A DNA stretch of 64,000 nucleotides from Corbicula japonica (lineage: Eukaryota > Mollusca > Bivalvia > Venerida > Cyrenidae). The stretch is taken from assembly GCA_038501625.1 (NCBI GenBank), contig JAZAYU010000729.1, positions 1-64,000 on the forward strand. Reading direction: 5' to 3'. Below, in pieces: positions 53,781 through 64,000 of this stretch. Each line of letters begins with the position of its first letter. The stretch's first letter is position 1. The translations under genes were made by a program, and so were the position numbers. The notes under the pieces are model-generated. The model was not told the origin of the DNA, made no database searches, and was given only the letters and a program-made list of their open reading frames with translations.

Positions 53781-55945
53781 GGCGTTGGTGGTGGTAGTGT
53801 TGGTGGTGGTTACACGATGCACCAATACCACTTTGCTTTCAGTTTTCCAGTAAGTGTGAATGTTACTTCTTTACAAAAACTCTAAAGCCGGCAATCGAAG
53901 TGAAGGTGTACTTACTGCAGTTTCCGCAAGATCTTGGACATGTCTCTTGGACTATTTCCTGATTACACATAGTCTTCATGAAATTGCACAGTTGATCTTC
54001 GTCTACACACGAAGTACCTTTAGAAATACAATCGTTGGCTATCATTGTCAAATATTATATGATATGATTAGCAGACACTATAGGTTTTTCTAGTACATGT
54101 CAGATTTTTATAAGTACTAAGCTGTCCGAAATCATTGGACCAAAACTACTTCCCTGCACTTTCTTTCTGCCAAAATATTTTATTTTTACAATTTTCGAGC
54201 ACATACAGCTTTATATGTTTATCGCCTATATTATGATAGTTTGTATACTTTCAGGAGAGCGATTACGTAAGTTATTATAACTTTTTTCTGAATCCTGTTG
54301 CAAATATTCACGATGTATTGTATATGTACATTAACGAAGAAATAAATATTTTTTTTAAACAAAGTGTTGATAAACGCATACTGCCACCGATAGTAGTCAA
54401 TTAAGTACGACCTTTGATTGTGTTTTTCTCTTTTTCGTGCTTTGTCGAATGTCTAAACGTTGTACAAATAAATCATTGTTGTTTTGTTGGCCAAATGCTA
54501 TAATGCCTATAATGCTGAGATGCTAATAAAGGATGGTGTTGTTATTTGGCATGTAAACAAAATGTCACAGGTTTGAAAATGTAAAAGGAGACTTACAAAA
54601 TCCACATGTTTTCGGACATGATTTGGCCGCTGATGGCATCAAAGTTGGGTAGTGACATAGAACTTTGTTGGTGAATGCGGTACAGTTTGTCTTATCTGCA
54701 CATGCATCTGTAAGGATTAAAGAAAACTTTCAGCTTCCATTCTGGCGATTCGCCTCTCGCAAATATAATCCCGGAATTTTAATATATGAAATGTCAAACA
54801 AAATATGTTCAAATGAAACGACTTGCTGTTTACATTTATGACTTTTCCAAATTGAATATTAATTACAGTTAAAAGCACTGTGACAGTTTTAACAAAAGTT
54901 ATAACATTTCATCTCTTCTACGCTACATTATACCGTGATGGTGCATTTTCTTACCAATTATTGCAGTGGTGGCTGTAGAATTAACATTGGGAGCGCCGGT
55001 AAGAACTATAAAAGAAAATATGTTTATATTTTAGAGTAAGGCACCAGCAAACATTATTAACAACGGGTTTCCAGGCCTGTGGTAAAGCGTAATACAAATG
55101 AGATGTTTCACTGTCATGTCAAAACAGAACACCCCTATTACGAATTGTCATTTTCTTAGAAGCATAACCCGTATTGCCTGGCATGAAATGCAAATTCCCT
55201 GATAACCAAAATCTTGGATCTGAATCAACGGTTGCAACACGCCGGCATAGCCGCTGACTATGTCAATATATTGTTGAGTGATTCGTAGCAACAGCATGCA
55301 TATTTGTTTAAGCACAACATAGGCCCAAAATTCAATAAAATTGCCGAATTGGTCACTTAGTTAAATTGTATTAAGTTAAAGTTAAACTTTTAATTGTGAA
55401 CTGCTTTTCAGCTTAAAAAAACTTTTAAACTGCTCAACTTCCTTTACATGGAGTTTTTTGGTCATATTTTTGAGATGGAAAGCTGGCCCAAAATTTCTAA
55501 CCCAGTAGTAAAATTGATATTTGAAAATAACTAAGCTGACCATTAGGATTTTTTTCAGTATATAACAGTGTAGAGAAATTAAAATAAATAACTGTTTTGA
55601 TATCTAACCGCATATGCTAGTAACTTGCTTGCGAGAAACCGGAGGATCTACAAGCAAAAGCTAAGCGCAAAATTATTCTGTCACATAGAACTTTTTATAA
55701 AATATTCTTGCCACTGAAACAGATGTAGAAGTCTACTAGCCAGGAAATCATGCCCTTTGATTTAAAGGATGTCGGGAACCAGACTAGAAGTGGACCTTTG
55801 AAGTCCCTTAGATTGTATGGAATGATTTTGTTATGAATCATACCGCAAAGCTGACAGGCAAGCGGACAGTTGAGCAGCGCCTCTAACGGGAACTTTTTAC
55901 AGTCCAGCAAGCTGCACAATGGACTATCGTTCTTGCAAGAAGAAA
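49388..55945 (-). CDS. Secreted-type protein: three ShKT domains, Thr-rich linker, Tae2-like C-terminal domain (8 exons, 5' incomplete)
   Basis: Eight minus-strand exons join with matching phases (mostly phase 1) and canonical sites. Order from the N-terminal side: ShKT 1 (55844-55945), Thr/Ser linker (54955-55005), ShKT 2 (54597-54707), ShKT 3 (53916-54038), Thr-rich linker (53004-53207), and three exons of a compact domain ending in a stop at 49388. ShKT domains are six-cysteine modules found in many extracellular proteins; their presence does not make this a toxin. The C-terminal domain resembles the Tae2/BPSL0067 amidase fold in its W..SVKV, PIA, AAVFI and NFVVLNW motifs (inference). Signal peptide and 5' exons were not found. 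Antisense to and separate from the NOV-like gene, tail to tail. Confidence 0.75.
49500..50330. other. Intron between Tae2-like exons c and b
   Basis: AT-rich; the right part (50060-50330) is a copy of the dispersed repeat. ORFs on the plus strand here are not supported. Confidence 0.4.
50331..50447 (-). CDS. Tae2-like domain, exon b
   Basis: Exactly 39 codons, phase 0-0, acceptor cttacaag, donor GTACTG. Encodes VLDNCDRLPHYIPIAA then LPQAAVFIKCEQGGF. The 'IP.GTAIATF' and 'HAAIFLG' motifs of Tae2-type amidases are recognisable, with Gln in place of the catalytic His. It lies at the edge of a degenerate dispersed repeat, so the call rests on frame, phase and motif fit. Confidence 0.6.
50740..50915 (-). 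CDS. Tae2-like domain, exon a
   Basis: Acceptor tgtatttcag, donor GTAACA; phase 1 in, phase 0 out. Encodes SCDKFGVIVAVAKG, then a Cys-containing loop, then PEAVIQKYCSAPSVSKWASS. The last part aligns by eye with the 'CVALVQ.....P.TS.W..G..V' helix of Tae2/BPSL0067 amidases, but Pro stands where the catalytic Cys would be. Confidence 0.72.
50950..52640. mobile_element. P-family inverted-repeat element split by a family C element
   Basis: 'cacaaaaacgaaaagcaacaaaaagtatcaatttaaattcc', 'tactgacaacaatat' and 'gtgtttgaccttgaat' (50985-51165), together with 'tattgctgtcaatatcatattgctcatgtgg' (52565-52600), match the centre of the P element at 57704-58423. The family C element (51190-52506) sits between the two parts. 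Confidence 0.55.
51190..52506 (-). mobile_element. Hairpin-headed element, family C, reverse copy
   Basis: Reverse orientation of the 24.6-kb copy: tail 'ctagaatgttgtgttccgcctgcatg' first and head 'ggtaccgcaggcgacaca' last, with about eight monomers. In the intron between Tae2-like exon a and the Thr-rich linker. Confidence 0.7.
53004..53207 (-). CDS. Thr-rich mucin-like linker exon
   Basis: Acceptor acaatacag, donor GTAAGT, phase 1-1, 67 codons. After YDPATFLNNYQ the exon is mostly Thr with Ser and Ala, made of ACA/ACC/ACG codons. This microsatellite-like run probably varies in length between individuals. Likely an O-glycosylated stalk between the ShKT domains and the C-terminal domain. Confidence 0.72.
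53401..53552. mobile_element. M2 palindromic MITE, near-perfect copy
   Basis: Arms match over about 70 bp with three or four differences. Shares 'caaatcacaagcatctg' in the left arm with the 21.4-kb copy, suggesting a recent common source. It is in the intron between the Thr-rich linker and ShKT 3. Confidence 0.85.
53743..53813 (+). repeat. GAT/GGT trinucleotide repeat
   Basis: (GAT)n then (GGT)n in an intron of the minus-strand gene; on the minus strand it reads (ACC)(ATC). The Gly/Asp plus-strand ORF is an artefact. Confidence 0.85.
53916..54038 (-). CDS. ShKT domain 3 exon
   Basis: Acceptor aatgatag, donor GTAAGT, phase 1-1. Seven cysteines: one early (NDC) and then six spaced C-x6-C-x6-C-x8-C-x3-C-x2-C ending TCPRSCGNC, a canonical ShKT end. 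Confidence 0.8.
54597..54707 (-). CDS. ShKT domain 2 exon with displaced sixth cysteine
   Basis: Acceptor ccttacag, donor GTAAGT. Five cysteines spaced C-x5-C-x8-C-x12-C-x3-C. The sixth would be read from TGT, but the GT of that codon is the splice donor, so splicing gives Ser there. The following exon begins with an extra Cys three residues further on, which may take its place. Confidence 0.72.
54955..55005 (-). CDS. Short Thr/Ser linker exon
   Basis: 51-nt symmetric phase 1-1 exon, acceptor tttatag, donor GTAAGA. Encodes LTGAPNVNSTATTAII, a likely flexible and O-glycosylated linker between ShKT 1 and 2, with an N-S-T glycosylation sequon. Confidence 0.65.
55015..55840. other. Intron between ShKT 1 and the short linker
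   Basis: No repeat or gene recognised. Confidence 0.4.
55844..55945 (-). CDS. ShKT domain 1 exon
   Basis: Acceptor tgtttcag, donor GTATGA, phase 1 at both ends, 34 codons. Six cysteines spaced C-x6-C-x4-C-x9-C-x3-C-x2-C, a compact ShKT pattern ending in CPLACQLC. Domain shuffling by a symmetric 1-1 exon is typical of extracellular modules. Confidence 0.8.
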
Positions 55946-57454
55946 CTGAAACATAATCAAGCTGCAGCAAAAACGACCGCTAACACTGAAATTAATCCGA
56001 ACTCAAATTACCTGGACCTGCACACCATTTGGTATGATTGTTTCAAGAGTTCAAAACAAAACGTTTCGTTCTATATTTTTACATGCACATTTGCGACTTT
56101 CATCCAACTGTGCTGCTTCCTGATCGTCCGTCATTATACAATGTTTGGTGTCTTACGATTAAACATCTCGTCTTATATTTTGTAAAATATTTATATATTA
56201 TATTTGATTCCAGGATTCTGTTATGCACGTTAAACCTGTATCTATCAATTCAGCATTTTTTCTAAGTTTTAAACTTAATGGCGTCCCATTTTATTTTGCA
56301 TGAAAACTAATACACAGATAACAGGCATGAATTGGCGCAACGTTGGCCAAACAAATATTACGCCTTTTTACTAAATGGTGAAATGACATAGAAGAAAATT
56401 TAATTCCTCGTCAATGACAGTTTTCACAGTATTCCTACAAACTGTTTTATTCCTTTGCATTATGACTGCCTCTTTTAATCTCATTATAGACCTTTTTATT
56501 CGTTTTCTGCTTCTCCTTTTCGTAATTTCTTAACAAGAACAGTCATTTCTTGTCTTTTCAATATCTAAAATTAAAAAGTAGAACTGTCTGCAAATGCGCC
56601 GACAGTCTAAAGCTAGAAATCGAATGGACTCATTCATCAAAATAGTTCCGCGACAGGCGGTTTTTAACGTCCTGTATATCACTGCGCCCACAGGCGTATT
56701 CAACGGGCTCTACGATGACAGCAAGGTCAGGCTGAAATTTTATGCAGACACTGCAACCTCAACATTCTAAGAATTTCGAGTGCTTTTTGTACTTTCTGAT
56801 GTAATTTTGAATTTTTTTTGGACAGAAAAACCATTTAACAGAAAGAACAACACCGCTGAGAGCTACGCTGCTGAAATCATTGGATTCGCATGAAGCATTC
56901 AATTTTGTGAATGAAAAATCGTGCTGTCGCGAAGTAATGTCGATATTAAGGTCCATAAATTCTTCATTTTTTCCATTATATAGAGACAATCGACAAAAAG
57001 AAACTGCAGACTGATAATTATTCATTGAAAAATCATAAGATTATTGCTTATTATACCCGATCATCAGTTCTATTTGGCTAGCTGGTTTCTCCATTTACAA
57101 AAAGATCAATTACACGCGCTCTAAAAATAAATTTGCGCTTGCATCAAAATACAAATATCGGTATGATATATAGTTTCTAGTTATGGTTGCAGATACTGCA
57201 CATATATTTAAAATGTACTGAGGAAAATAATTGTATTTGAAAGCTACAAAACTATATATTCAGTTAAGAACATACAAACCATCGTACGTGCATATCAGCT
57301 GTTGGTCTAGTTTAACAAATACTGTCGTCGCGTGCCTTTTTCCCTATGTTTCATGTGAACCAACAATTTTTATTCACGTTCCGAATAGAAAAAATCTCAC
57401 TTGAACTTTGTAATACTATCCAGTTCGACATATTCTAGCCACAAGAAATGGTAC

Positions 57455-57514
57455 CTTGACAGGCTTCCTTGCACAATTTCAAAAGCGTCTCGGCTGGTTT
57501 CAGAGGTACACAAT
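57455..57514 (-). pseudogene. Possible relic or partial ShKT exon
   Basis: A 60-nt segment in phase 1-1 with a good donor (CAAG|GTACCA) encodes CVPLKPAETLLKLCKEACQ, resembling the second half of ShKT 1 (C..FPLEALLNCPLACQ). Only three of six cysteines are present, with a weak acceptor and an upstream in-frame stop. It could be a decayed module or a real exon with an unrecognised border. Confidence 0.3.
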
Positions 57515-57703
57515 CTCGGCAGTAAACAGTCCAAAATAACCATTGATCAAAGTCTTATTTACAACAATCTATCATTAAAATTCACTCAAAATTGACCTTT
57601 ACTTATTGCTTTAGACCACTTAATCAGTATTCTTCATTCAAATTTCTAAAAGTATTCATCCTCAAAAAGATGACTCTTTTACTGTGTAAGAACTTCCTTA
57701 TTT

Positions 57704-58423
57704 AGGGCTTGCCAGACTCCTCCCAATCCTGTTAATCGATAAAAAGAAAATTATCAAAATCTCAATAATTGCAAAATGCCGTTAAATGAAACTTTGCACA
57801 AATGAATGTTACTAATGTATCTTGATTTTGCATACAGTAAGACACGTTAGAATAGTAAAGAAAACAAGCTATACCTTACAATTCCTTAAAATTCCACATG
57901 TATTTACATAAATTCACAAAAACTAAGCGATACAAAACATAATTTTAAATTCCTACGTGAGTGCAATGTTACTGACAAGAAAATGTTGTGTACTTTGTAA
58001 AAAAAAAAAAAAACGTTAAACTACTAAAAGAGAAATCAGTAATTGTCATCCGCTTACGCGACCAGGAAGCGACCAGAAAATTGAAGGTCAAACACACTTT
58101 TACTAATATCTCGTAAAGTTTACATATACAAGTCACGAGGACACAATAAATTGTTGTCAGTATCATATTACTCATGTGGGCATTTAAAATGATGTTTTGT
58201 GTTGTTTAGTTTTTGTAAATTTATGTAAATAGAAGTTGAGGGAATTTTCAGATCTCGCTATTTTTCTTTACTGTTCTTACGTGTCTTACCATCAGCAACA
58301 TAAAGATACATTAATAACATACATTTGTGCAAAGTTTCATTTAACGGCATTTTTCTGTTATTGAGATTTTGATAGTTTTCTTTTTATCGATGAACAGGAT
58401 TGGGAGGAGTGTGGTAAGCCCTT
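57704..58423. mobile_element. P-family inverted-repeat (foldback) element
   Basis: Arms of about 200 bp in inverted orientation: 'agggcttgccagactcctccc', 'aatcctgttaatcgataaaaag' and 'aatgccgttaaatgaaactttgcac' on the left have complements at 58300-58423. The centre has a poly-A run. No coding frame. Confidence 0.75.
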
Positions 58424-60079
58424 AAAAGGGTTAAAAACTGTCTTCCTTTTCCCGCTGCTAAATAATGCTCGTGCGATAACTGTACGGCATATTTCCCATA
58501 AATACTAATTATTTCTGCTATTTGGTTATAGATTGCTGAGCGAGGTTATTTTCTCATGAGGATATAATTTTTAACTACACATTTTTAACGGCCAAGCTCA
58601 AAAAATTCTCTTAGAAATGAATGACATCTTAACAGTAACTTATCACCAGCTGATACAATATACAGTACTGAGAACCGGAAGTATCTCGACTAGCTTCTCA
58701 ACTAAGTTTCCTTCAAAGCCGACAGTCTTTCAATGCTTTAAACGCGTTGATTACATATGTGGCTCATCTTTGGCCCAACATGGAAATAATTATCGTTAAC
58801 GGGTTTCAGAGGTTGGTTATACGGTTTTATGTTTTTACGGCTAACAGACACCAATGTAGCGGATTATTGATAACAAAGTACCATCTGAATGAAAATAACA
58901 TTCTGGAAACTAGTAATTATACAAGTCTCAACCCCCGTTCAGAAATTGGTTAAAATCGGGTCCATTCTCCAAACTGACGAATCATAAATCAGGCTCATGA
59001 TCTTTGGCACTGCTTACTGTTGCAAAACGTCAAATAACATAACTATCGGAAATCGAAATTCTAACAATCACGAATAATTAACCAGCCCATACAATGAAGA
59101 ATACGAAGACTGCTAAATATTCCAAATAACTGTGATATTTACGAAAATTTATACCATGATTGTCATCCAGTAAATACAGTGTGGTCAATCCACTCTGCTC
59201 CATCAAAATTAAAGTCACTATTATAAAATATCTCATTTTGTTTAAAACTGACATTCACGTCGTACTACCACTAAGATGGTCGACATGAAGCGAAAGTCTT
59301 ATCTTTATGTAATAATGTACGGTGTGTCATTAGGACAAGAGCTGGCGGTGCTATGATACAACTGACTGTCCGATAGAGCCAATGTTGACGAAATGCTTCT
59401 CTAAGAATTCTTTTATGACTATGGATGTTAAAAATGTTCTGAATTGTCATAAATTACGCTTTCTGCAGGCCCTTGTTATGTTACTAGTTACATGTATTTA
59501 TTTATTGGTAACTCTGAACGACCTTGTGAAGCACAAAAAGGGGACTGTGTTTCTTGTCCTTGCAACAAGGTACAAATCCCGGTGTATTAAGTCCCGTTAC
59601 CTGTCCAACCCACGCAACAACGCGTCTATGAAAAGTTCACGCCTTGAGTTTTCAATTATCAAATTCTTGCCACAGTTCACTAACTAGAAATTCAGTAATT
59701 TGACGTAATTTACGATTTTTTTTTTCGTACGCTTACAGTACGTGTTCGCTTCTTAGTGTTGATTTTCCCCATCCCCCCGTGTCTTGCAATATTCAAAATT
59801 GGATATAAAAACGCCTGTGAATAGATCATTATTTTAAAAGTTTTATTTTGTGTAATTGAGGAGAGATATCGGTTCCTTGTACCGGAAATGAGAGCGGAAT
59901 GTACCGACGTACAAGTCAGGAGCTCTGGAAGCACGCCTCCCAGCAACCCGAAATAAATCTTTTTCGAAACTGTCCTTAAAATCACGACATGCCCTTCTTA
60001 TCTTTCAATGACCGATATATTTATAGTTAGCTGTGAATGTAATTGAGGGCAACATACAAGTATATGCTGAACACTTTAA
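58424..60079. other. Intergenic or intronic, no gene supported
   Basis: AT-rich; short ORFs on both strands lack recognisable domains. It may be an intron of the minus-strand gene, whose 5' exons are missing. Confidence 0.35.
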
Positions 60080-60660
60080 CGTTTAAGGTATCGCGTCTTT
60101 CGCCATTGCTTTGCCATAGACAAAAAATATATAAAAATCTCTCAAACGGCACAATGCACTTCCATCAAACTTTGCGCAAATAAATGTAAGAAGTTTATGA
60201 TTATTTTGCATACGTTAAGAAAAGGTGGAACAGTAGAGAAAAATAGTTAGACCTAACAAATCCCTAAAATTCTATTTGCAATTTATCACAAAAAGGAAGC
60301 AACACAAAATAACAATTTAAATTTCAACATACGTAAAATGATACTGACAACAATATATAAGGTCCTTGAAAAGAACTTTCAAATGTAAAGAGAGAAATCA
60401 ACATTTTTATTTTTATGTCATCCATTTTCGTGACCAGAAAAATAAAAGTCAAACATACTTTTGGAAATAACATTGTAAACATTTGTTAGACCAAATGATC
60501 TTAGATATCGTTGTCAGTAAGTCATTACTCATGAATAATTTAATAATGTTTAGTTGCTTCGTTTTTGTGATAAATTGCAAATAGATTTTTAGGAGTTTTT
60601 TGGGGTTTTTTTTTGTGTGTGTTTTTTTTTGGGGGGGGGGTTACTATTTTTCTTTACTGT
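60080..60660. mobile_element. P-family element, diverged copy
   Basis: Matches the 57.7-kb element in 'catcaaactttgcgcaaataaatg', 'gattattttgcatacgttaag', 'gatactgacaacaatatat' and 'gtcattactcatgaataattt'. Right arm weak, ending in poly-T/poly-G. Confidence 0.55.
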
Positions 60661-60889
60661 TCTAACTTTTTTCAGCGCCAAATTTTGAATGTTGATTCCG
60701 TTGTTTATTAAGTAATTAGGCAATATCAACCACTACCGGAACCAGAAATCCTCGACCCAATCTCGGTGTCATTTTGAACGCACGTCCGCCTGAAGAACTA
60801 CGAACAGTCCATAACTTTACCCAAGTAAAAGTTCTATTTTTCACCATGGGAACAAGTGACCGTAAAAGGCTACGGGTGCGCTAGTTACA

Positions 60890-63800
60890 GATAAAATGAG
60901 ATCCATCCGGCAACAGAAGCGGTAATGAATGTGTGAACCGTAGATAACAGGCCTAAATCATTCATAGTGATCGTTTGAGGAAGCAACCACTCGGCAGCAG
61001 AAGCCGTAGTGAATGTGTGAAATGTTGATCACTTGCCCTCAACTTCACAGTGGCTGTGTAAGACGGCAACCACTAGGCAGCAGAAGCCGTAGTGACTGTG
61101 TGAAATGTTGATCACTTGCCCTCAACATCACAGTGACTGTGTAAGACGACAACCACTCGACAGCAAGAGCCGTATTGAACATGCGAGATATCAGCAACCA
61201 CTCGGCAACTGAAGCCGTAAAGACTTTGTCAGATATCGCCCAAATGGATACGGTAGCCGTAGTAACTATGCGAGATGGCAACCACTCGTACGGCGTAGTC
61301 GTTTGTGGATTTCGGTAACTCGGATACAGCAACCCTAATCATTGTGTGAGCTGCCAAGCACTTGATAACACGTGCTTTAGAGAATGTGTGACATGTCGAC
61401 CAGTGACATAAAGTGAGAGATGACAATCATTCAGCCAATCATAGTGATTGTAAACGTGATTGACAACCAGTTGGCTAACACAATCCTAGTGAACATAAAT
61501 GTTAAATTTGAGTTAACAACCACTCCACTATGACAATGCCTAGAAGCAGTTACTATGAAATAAAAAAAAACAACACTCGAATCTGAGAAAGTTAGAGACT
61601 GTAAGTGCGAAATTATAACCACTCAGAACCCAAGTGAGTTTAATTGTTAAATGGGATCAACTCAGCTAAGAGAATCCAAGTGACTTAAAGTCTGAGATAA
61701 CAACATCTCGGGTACAATAAGCCTTGAAACTTTGAGTGTATGATGACAAATACTCGGCTAAAAGAAATCGAGTGACTGAAGTGCGAGATGAAGGCTACGG
61801 GAATCAAAGTAACTGTAGGTGTGAAATGACAACCACTCAGCTTCGATAACCATTGCCACTGTTAGTGATGCGACAAACAGTTATCAACCAGAGCTTATAG
61901 GAGACTATAAATGTGAGATGACAAACAGTCCTTTAATGAAATTCAGTGACTCTTCATTTTAAGATGATATCCACTAGGCTTCATAAAACACTTGTGTTTG
62001 TAAGTGCGAGAATCTCAGTGACTATAAGTGTGATAATACAACCATTCAGATACTAGAAACCTAGCAACCTAGTAACTCGAAGCGTGAAATGACAACCACC
62101 CAGCAACTCTGTGTGTGATGAACAATATCCCGATAAAGAAACTTTAATGGCAGTATGACGGTATCCACTAGGATTCGAGAACCCTTGAGTTATAACCCTA
62201 GTGACTGAAACTATGATATAACAGCTACTAGAAACCTAGTAACCTAGTTATCCGAAGCGTGAGATGGCAACCACTCGACTACGAAAATTCTAGAGACGAC
62301 CACTAAAGCTCTAGTAACTGTGCGAGTTGACAACCTCTCGACTACAAGAAACCTAGTTACTGTGTTAGACATCAACCATTTAGCAGCCGAAGCACTAAGG
62401 ACTGCAGATCTATGTGTTAGACGACAATCACTTAGCAGCGGAAGCATTAAGGACTGTATGTGTAAGACGACAATCACTTAGCAGCGGAAGCATTAAGGAC
62501 TGTACGTGTGGAACGACCACCACTTAGCAGCGAAAGCATTAAGGACTGCTCGTGTGAGACGACAACCACTTAGCAGCGGAAGCATTAAGGACTGTTCATG
62601 TGAGACGACAACCACTTACCAGCGTACGCATTAAGGACAGTCTGTGAGAGACGACAACCACTTAGCAGCGTACGCATTAAGGACAGTCCGTGTGAGACGA
62701 CAACCACTAAGCAGTGTAAGCATTAAGGACAGTCCGTGAGAGACGACAACCACTTACCAGCGTACGCATAAAGGTCAGTCCGTGTGAGACGACAACCACT
62801 TAGCAGCAGAAGCATCAAGGAATGTCCGTGTGAGACGGCAAGCAACTTAGCAGCGGAAGTATTAAGGACTGTTCATGTGCGACGACAACAACTTAGCAGC
62901 GGAAGCATTAAGGAAAGTCCGTGTGAGACGACAACCACTTAGCCGCGGAAGCATTAAGGACTGTTCATGTGAGACGACAACCATTTAGCAGTGGAAGCAT
63001 TTAGGACTGTTCATGTGAGACGACAGCCGCTTAGAAACGGAAGCATTGAGGAAAGCCCGTGTGAGACGACAACCACTTAGCAGCGGAAGCATTAAGGACT
63101 GTTCATGTGAGACGACAACCACTTAGCAGCGGAAGCAATAAGGACTGTTTGTGTGAGACGACAACCACTTAGCAGCGGAAGCATTAAGGACTAACGTGCG
63201 AGACGACAACCGCTTAGCAGCGGAACCACTAAGGACTGTTCGTGTGAGACGACAACCACTTAGCAGCGGAAGCATAAAGGACTGTTCGTGTGAGACGACA
63301 ACCGCTTAGCAGCGGAGGCACTAAGGACTGTCCGTGTGAGACGGCAAGCACTTAGCAGCGGAAACATTCATTTAGGACTGTTCGTGTGAGACAACCACTT
63401 AGCAGTGGAAGCATTATTGACTGTCCGTGTGAGACAACATCTACTTAAAAGTAAACGCATTACGGACTGAACGTGTTAAACGACAACCACTTAGCAGCTG
63501 AAGCACTAAGGACTGTACGTGTGAAACGACAACCACTAAGCAGCGGAAGCATTAAGGACTGTACGTGTAAGATGACAACCACTGAGCTGCGGAAGCACTA
63601 GGTACTGTAAGTGTAAGACCACAACCACTAAGCAGCGGAAGCACTAAGTACTGTAAGTGTGAGACCACAACCACTTAGCAGCGGAAGCACTAAGTACTGT
63701 AAGTGTGAGACGACAACCACTAAGCAGCGGAAGCACTAAGTACTGTTAGTTTGAGACCACAACTGCTAAGAAGCGGAAGCACTAAGAACTGTAAGCGTGA

Positions 63801-64000
63801 GACCACAACTGCTAAGAACCGGAAGCACTAAGTACTGTAAGTGTGAGACCACAACCACTAAGCAGCGGAACTTGGGAAGCACTAAATAAAGTAAGTGTGA
63901 GACCACAACCACAAAGAAGCAGAAGCACTAAGTATTGTAAGTGTAAGAGGACATCCACCAAGCAGCGGAAGCACTAAGTACTGCAAGCGTGAGACCACAA
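60890..64000 (+). repeat. 46-bp minisatellite, more than 3 kb, open at the right edge
   Basis: Consensus unit GAGACGACAACCACTTAGCA + GCGGAAGCATTAAGGACTGT + TCATGT (46 bp). From about 62380 to the window end the period is regular, at least 30 copies. From 60890 to 62380 units are diverged and irregular ('caaccactcggcagcagaagccgtagtgaatgtgtgag'). Two subtypes follow each other at the right: 'gacgacaacc' then 'gaccacaacc' after about 63600. No spacer structure, so not CRISPR-like. Confidence 0.92.

Noticed and set aside
53694..53885. Asp/Gly-rich plus-strand ORF
   Set aside because: Created by the GAT/GGT microsatellite in an intron of the minus-strand gene.
56683..56731. Possible minus-strand exon (PDLAVIVEPVEYACGR) with acceptor atttcag upstream of ShKT 1
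   Set aside because: The phase 1 donor GTGATA would fit, but the acceptor phase (0) has no partner, the segment is only 16 codons, and the plus strand is equally open.
56759..57025. 88-codon minus-strand ORF upstream of ShKT 1
   Set aside because: Has several Cys but not ShKT spacing, and no splice borders that fit the phase 1 module chain.
59382..59985. 101-codon plus-strand and 91-codon minus-strand ORFs
   Set aside because: No recognisable domain, no splice or promoter support, ordinary length for AT-rich DNA.
62380..64000. CRISPR-like regular array
   Set aside because: Units abut with no unique spacers and the genome is eukaryotic; it is a minisatellite.

Overview
The window is nuclear DNA from an invertebrate, most likely a bivalve mollusc. 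It is AT-rich, with short exons bounded by GT..AG introns and very dense non-autonomous repeats. Several repeats have the build of oyster 'pearl'-type elements (terminal hairpin, GTCC/GTCT microsatellite, internal tandem monomers). A second gene encodes a secreted-looking protein with ShKT repeats. The species cannot be named from the sequence.

Region 1 (2.46-44.07 kb, + strand) is one very large gene. I join 33 exons with canonical splice sites and matching phases. The summed length is 7,404 nt, an exact multiple of three, giving 2,467 residues plus stop. The 5' end lies left of the window. The protein resembles plant NO VEIN (NOV). It has an N-terminal helical region, an acidic linker, a sacsin/NOV-type Bergerat (HSP90-like) ATPase domain, a long NOV-like middle, a Gly/His-rich low-complexity segment with an NLS-like stretch, and a C-terminal DUF3883 domain with an intact PD-(D/E)XK-like set of residues. 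Residue numbers below count from the first residue visible in the window.

The introns of this gene are packed with repeats. About 20 copies of a foldback MITE (called M1 here) lie in them, almost none elsewhere. There are also several copies of a nearly perfect palindrome (M2), many hairpin-headed elements (families A-H), a PIF/Harbinger-like element with TAA target duplications, two TA-flanked TIR elements and a tRNA-derived SINE. Three tandem arrays (69, 50 and 42 bp units) start exactly at exon/intron junctions and have copied the 5' splice site with them. This is the most unusual structural signal in the window.

Region 2 (44.1-49.3 kb) is intergenic, with degenerate repeats and no supported gene.

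Region 3 (49.39-55.95 kb, - strand) is the 3' part of a second gene, not described by any single long ORF. Eight exons join in phase: a ShKT domain, a small Thr/Ser linker, two more ShKT domains, a Thr-rich mucin-like linker, then a three-exon C-terminal domain. I tentatively relate that domain to the Tae2/BPSL0067 (Dae2) amidase fold, with its expected Cys and His replaced. A polyadenylation signal follows the stop. The 5' end is not found.

Region 4 (56-64 kb) holds inverted-repeat elements, a possible relic ShKT exon, and a minisatellite of more than 3 kb (46 bp unit). That array is degenerate on its left and homogeneous on its right, and runs off the window edge.
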